From contig NZ_BLJU01000005.1 in the NCBI RefSeq assembly GCF_009932725.1, positions 372,001 to 436,000 on the forward strand: 64,000 bases of DNA, written 5' to 3'. The first letter of the stretch is position 1. Every line of letters starts with the position of its first letter. The stretch is from Pseudomonas yangonensis. GTDB taxonomy: Bacteria > Pseudomonadota > Gammaproteobacteria > Pseudomonadales > Pseudomonadaceae. Shown here piece after piece: positions 61,283-64,000 of this stretch. The translations under genes and the position numbers were made by a program. Under the pieces are notes generated by a model. That model saw only the letters and a program-made list of their open reading frames with translations, was not told the origin of the DNA and did not search any database.

Positions 61283-62279
61283 GTTCGCCTGGCCCTGGAT
61301 CTTTCTGCTCGCGCCGCTGCCCTGGCTGCTGCGTCTGCTGCTGCCCGCGGCCGACAGCGGTGACGCCGCATTACGTGTCGGCTTTTTGGACGAGCTGCAG
61401 GCTCTGAGCGGTCGCCGCGCCCGCGCCGCCCTGCCCAGCTGGCGCCAGCAGGCGCCGCTGGTCCTGCTCTGGTGCCTGCTGTTGTGCGCCGCCGCGCGGC
61501 CGCAGTGGGTCGGTGAACCGCTGCCGCTGCCGGCCAGCGGCCGTGATCTGCTGCTGGCGGTGGATGTCTCGGGCTCCATGGATTACGCCGACATGCAGTG
61601 GGACGACGAACCCATCAGTCGCCTTGAGCTGGTCAAACGCCTGCTCGGCGACTTCATCGAAGGTCGCCGAGGCGATCGCGTCGGCCTGATCCTGTTCGGC
61701 AGCCAGGCCTATCTGCAGGCGCCGCTGACCTTCGACCGTCAGACGGTGCGCACCTGGCTGGACGAGGCGCTGATCGGCATCGCCGGCAAGAACACCGCCA
61801 TCGGCGACGCCATCGGCCTGGCCGTCAAACGCCTGCGTCAACGCCCCGCGCAAAGCCGGGTGCTGGTGCTGATTACCGATGGCGCGAACAACGGTGGCGA
61901 GATCGATCCGATGGTCGCCGCGCAACTGGCCGCCGATGAGGGCGTGCGCATCTACACCATCGGCATCGGCGCCGATCCACAACAAAGCGGCGCTTTCGGC
62001 ACCTTCGGTTTCAGCGCGCTGGATCTGGATGAAACCAGCCTGCGCGCGATCAGCGACACCACCGGCGGCGAGTACTTCCGCGCGCGCAATCAGGCTGAGC
62101 TGGAGCAGATCGAGCTGACCCTCGATAGCCTCGAGCCGGTCGCCCAGCAACCCACCCTCGCCCGCCCGGCCATGGCGCTCTACGCCTGGCCACTGGCGCT
62201 GGCTCTGCTGGGCTCGCTGCTGCTGGTCGGCCAGGTGCTCTGGCCTGACCTGCTGCAGCGGCTAAGGAGGCGGGCATGA
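61275..62279 (+). CDS. VWA-domain membrane protein (BatA-like)
   Basis: 334 aa. Two N-terminal helices (WPWIFLLAPLPWLLRLLLPA; PLVLLWCLLLCAAARPQW), a VWA domain with intact MIDAS LAVDVSGSMDYAD (DxSxS) and LVLITDGANNGGE, and a C-terminal helix (YAWPLALALLGSLLLVGQVL). Metal-dependent adhesion-type domain likely acted on by the MoxR ATPase. Overlaps both neighbours. Confidence 0.92.
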   Translation: MFEFAWPWIFLLAPLPWLLRLLLPAADSGDAALRVGFLDELQALSGRRARAALPSWRQQAPLVLLWCLLLCAAARPQWVGEPLPLPASGRDLLLAVDVSGSMDYADMQWDDEPISRLELVKRLLGDFIEGRRGDRVGLILFGSQAYLQAPLTFDRQTVRTWLDEALIGIAGKNTAIGDAIGLAVKRLRQRPAQSRVLVLITDGANNGGEIDPMVAAQLAADEGVRIYTIGIGADPQQSGAFGTFGFSALDLDETSLRAISDTTGGEYFRARNQAELEQIELTLDSLEPVAQQPTLARPAMALYAWPLALALLGSLLLVGQVLWPDLLQRLRRRA

Positions 62280-64000
62280 GTCTGCTCTGGCCGGAATGGC
62301 TGCGCCCATTGTGGCTGCTGGCCGTGCCCGTGCTGGCCTGGCTGCTCTGGCGCCTGTGGCATCGCGAACGGCAGAGCGGGCGCTGGCAGCTGCTGTTGCC
62401 GCCTGCGTTCCATCAGGCGCTGCTCAAGGGCGGCAGCGGCCGCTCGAGCAAATTGCCATGGCTGACACTCGGCCTGGCCTGGCTGCTGGCTGTGCTGGCA
62501 CTGCTCGGCCCCAGCTGGCAGCGCGTCGAGCAGAGCAACCAGAAGCCTGCCGATCCGTTGGTGATTCTGCTCGAGCTGACGCCGCAGATGCTCGCCACCG
62601 ACGGCCGCCCCAACCGCCTGGAACAGACCCGGCGCAAGTTACTCGACCTGCTCGAAGCACGCCGCGATGCGCAGACGGCGATCATCGTCTATGCCGGTAG
62701 CGCACACAACCTGGTGCCGCTGTCAGACGACCTGGCCACCAGCCGCAATCTGCTCGAGGCGCTGAAACCCTCGCTGATGCCCGAGCCGGGCCGTCGCGCT
62801 GACCTGGCCGTGGCGCGGGCGCTGCAACTGCTCGACCAGGCACAACTGGGTCAGGGCCGCCTGCTGCTGATCAGCAGCGCCCTGGATGACGAGGAACGCA
62901 GCGGCATTCAGCAGGCGCTGGCCAAGCGCTCAGTGCCGCTGCTGGTGCTCGGCGTGGGCAGCCGCGAAGGCGCCCCCGTGGCGCAGGAAGACGGCAGCTT
63001 TCTCAAGGACTCGCGCGGCGCCATCATGATTCCGCGTCTCGATGCCCGCAGCCTGCGGGAGGCGGCGAAGGCCCACGCTGGCCGCTACGCGGCGATGCGC
63101 CTGGATGACGACGACTTGCGCAGTCTGGGCCTGCTCGACGGCCCGCAGGCCATGCGCGCTGCGGGTGAGCCTACTCAGCTCGACAGCCATCTCGACCAGG
63201 GCTATTGGCTGTTGCTGCCGCTGCTGTTGCTGGCTGCCTGCGCCGGTCGTCGAGGCTGGCTGTTCTGCCTGCCGCTGCTGTTGATACTGCCGCCGCAAAG
63301 CAGCCAGGCCTTCGAGTTCGAGGATCTCTGGCTGCGCCCCGATCAGCAAGGCCAGCGCCTGCTGCAGGCACAACGCCCGGCCGAGGCGGCGCAACGCTTC
63401 ATCGACCCGCAGTGGCAAGGCAAGGCGCTCTTCGAGGCCGAGGATTATTCCGCCGCCGCGCAGCGTTTCGCCAAGGGTGACAGCGCCGCCGATCATTACA
63501 ATCGCGGCAATGCGCTGGCCAAGGCCGGCGAGCTGGAGGCAGCGCTGGATGCCTACGAGCAGGCGCTGGAGCGCCAGCCGGAGCTGGCCGCCGCGCAGCA
63601 TAACAAGGCATTGGTGGAACAAGCGCTGCGCCAGCGCGAGCACCAGCAGCAGCCCGGCACTGGCGATTCGGAGGAGCAGCACCAACCCGCCCACGAGCAG
63701 CCGGAGGTGAGAGAATCGCCGGCCGGTCAAACGGCCGAGAACAACACGGCGCAACCTGCCCAGCCAGGCAGCAGCGGCGAGAACAGTGAGAACGACCAAA
63801 CACAAGGCACCGCCAATAGCGCTGGGGAAGACAGCGAGCCCGGCACCGACAGTGCGAGCCCAGGCGATGCAGAACCCGTCGAGCAGCCTCTTGCGGAAGC
63901 TGATCTGGGCACTGCGGCAGAGCGCCGGCAAGCGCTGGAACAATGGCTGCGGCAGATTCCGGACGACCCGGCCGAACTGCTGCGGCGCAAATTCTGGTAT
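62276..64000 (+). CDS. VWA-TPR membrane protein (BatB/BatC-like), 3' end outside window
   Basis: At least 575 aa, open to the right edge. Two N-terminal helices (WLLAVPVLAWLLWRLW; LTLGLAWLLAVLALLG), VWA domain (~90-290) whose MIDAS position reads LLELTPQMLA, so the DxSxS is lost. Then a helix pair (~310-340), TPR repeats (~380-460; HYNRGNALAKAGELEAALDA), and a Gln/Glu/Ser-rich low-complexity linker. ATGA overlap with the BatA-like stop. Fusion of BatB- and BatC-type modules, common in Pseudomonas. Confidence 0.9.
   Translation, partial: MSLLWPEWLRPLWLLAVPVLAWLLWRLWHRERQSGRWQLLLPPAFHQALLKGGSGRSSKLPWLTLGLAWLLAVLALLGPSWQRVEQSNQKPADPLVILLELTPQMLATDGRPNRLEQTRRKLLDLLEARRDAQTAIIVYAGSAHNLVPLSDDLATSRNLLEALKPSLMPEPGRRADLAVARALQLLDQAQLGQGRLLLISSALDDEERSGIQQALAKRSVPLLVLGVGSREGAPVAQEDGSFLKDSRGAIMIPRLDARSLREAAKAHAGRYAAMRLDDDDLRSLGLLDGPQAMRAAGEPTQLDSHLDQGYWLLLPLLLLAACAGRRGWLFCLPLLLILPPQSSQAFEFEDLWLRPDQQGQRLLQAQRPAEAAQRFIDPQWQGKALFEAEDYSAAAQRFAKGDSAADHYNRGNALAKAGELEAALDAYEQALERQPELAAAQHNKALVEQALRQREHQQQPGTGDSEEQHQPAHEQPEVRESPAGQTAENNTAQPAQPGSSGENSENDQTQGTANSAGEDSEPGTDSASPGDAEPVEQPLAEADLGTAAERRQALEQWLRQIPDDPAELLRRKFWY

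Overview
The window looks like a chromosomal segment of a Pseudomonas species, plausibly of the P. mendocina / P. pseudoalcaligenes group. This is inferred from GC-rich coding with Pseudomonas-style REP palindromes and from the gene order purC - bamC - dapA - gcvR-like - bcp - perM-like - tusA-like - bepA-like at 41.5-48.9 kb, which matches the PA1013-PA1005 region of P. aeruginosa. The species itself cannot be fixed from the sequence.

Layout. (1) 1-3.7 kb is host backbone: the C-terminal part of an RND efflux pump and a YghU-type glutathione-dependent oxidoreductase. (2) 3.7-6.2 kb is a decayed older insertion: one unknown gene, a tyrosine recombinase broken by several frameshifts, and a ParD/RelB - ParE/RelE pair whose toxin carries an in-frame TGA. 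(3) 6,231-41,356 is an integrated mobilizable island of about 35.1 kb, bounded by an identical 26-bp direct repeat. The right copy lies in the 3' end of tRNA-Ser(CGA), and the element's own integrase and small excisionase-like gene sit just inside that end. (4) 41.4-64 kb is backbone again: the purC-bepA block, a large NAD-glutamate dehydrogenase, an HBM-type chemoreceptor, pxpB/pxpC, and a MoxR-DUF58-DUF4381-VWA-VWA/TPR operon that runs off the right edge.

The island is modular. The mobilization core (17.0-22.8 kb) has an R388/RP4-like plan: stbABC/traKLM-like genes and a TrwA-position gene plus MobF relaxase-helicase diverge from an AT-rich oriT candidate. No coupling protein or type IV secretion genes are present, so the element is probably moved by a helper. 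An SOS module follows: umuDC under a LexA box, a CsrA-like gene and a short SRAP-like gene. Defence-like cargo consists of a single-polypeptide type ISP restriction-modification enzyme with a coupled HEPN-like gene, a two-gene cytosolic plus four-helix membrane pair, and a DUF429 nuclease-like gene coupled to an unknown. A metabolic/regulatory cargo block (7.7-12.7 kb) is bracketed by about 100-bp inverted repeats and contains a small palindromic insertion.

The most interesting content is counter-defence. First, at 7.28-7.49 kb there is a complete small transcription unit (TTGACA-N17-TAAGAT promoter, strong terminator) with two type I-F CRISPR-like repeats that keep the Cas6f/Csy4 stem, no cas genes and an abnormal 57-nt interval; this is the profile expected of an RNA anti-CRISPR. 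Second, at 37.3-38.3 kb there is a recognisable homolog of AcrVA2, the type V-A anti-CRISPR that lowers Cas12a expression, divergent from a tandem-HTH repressor with clear operators. The 19-bp palindrome upstream of the RNA unit recurs at 32.2 kb before another cargo block, which suggests shared control inside the island.
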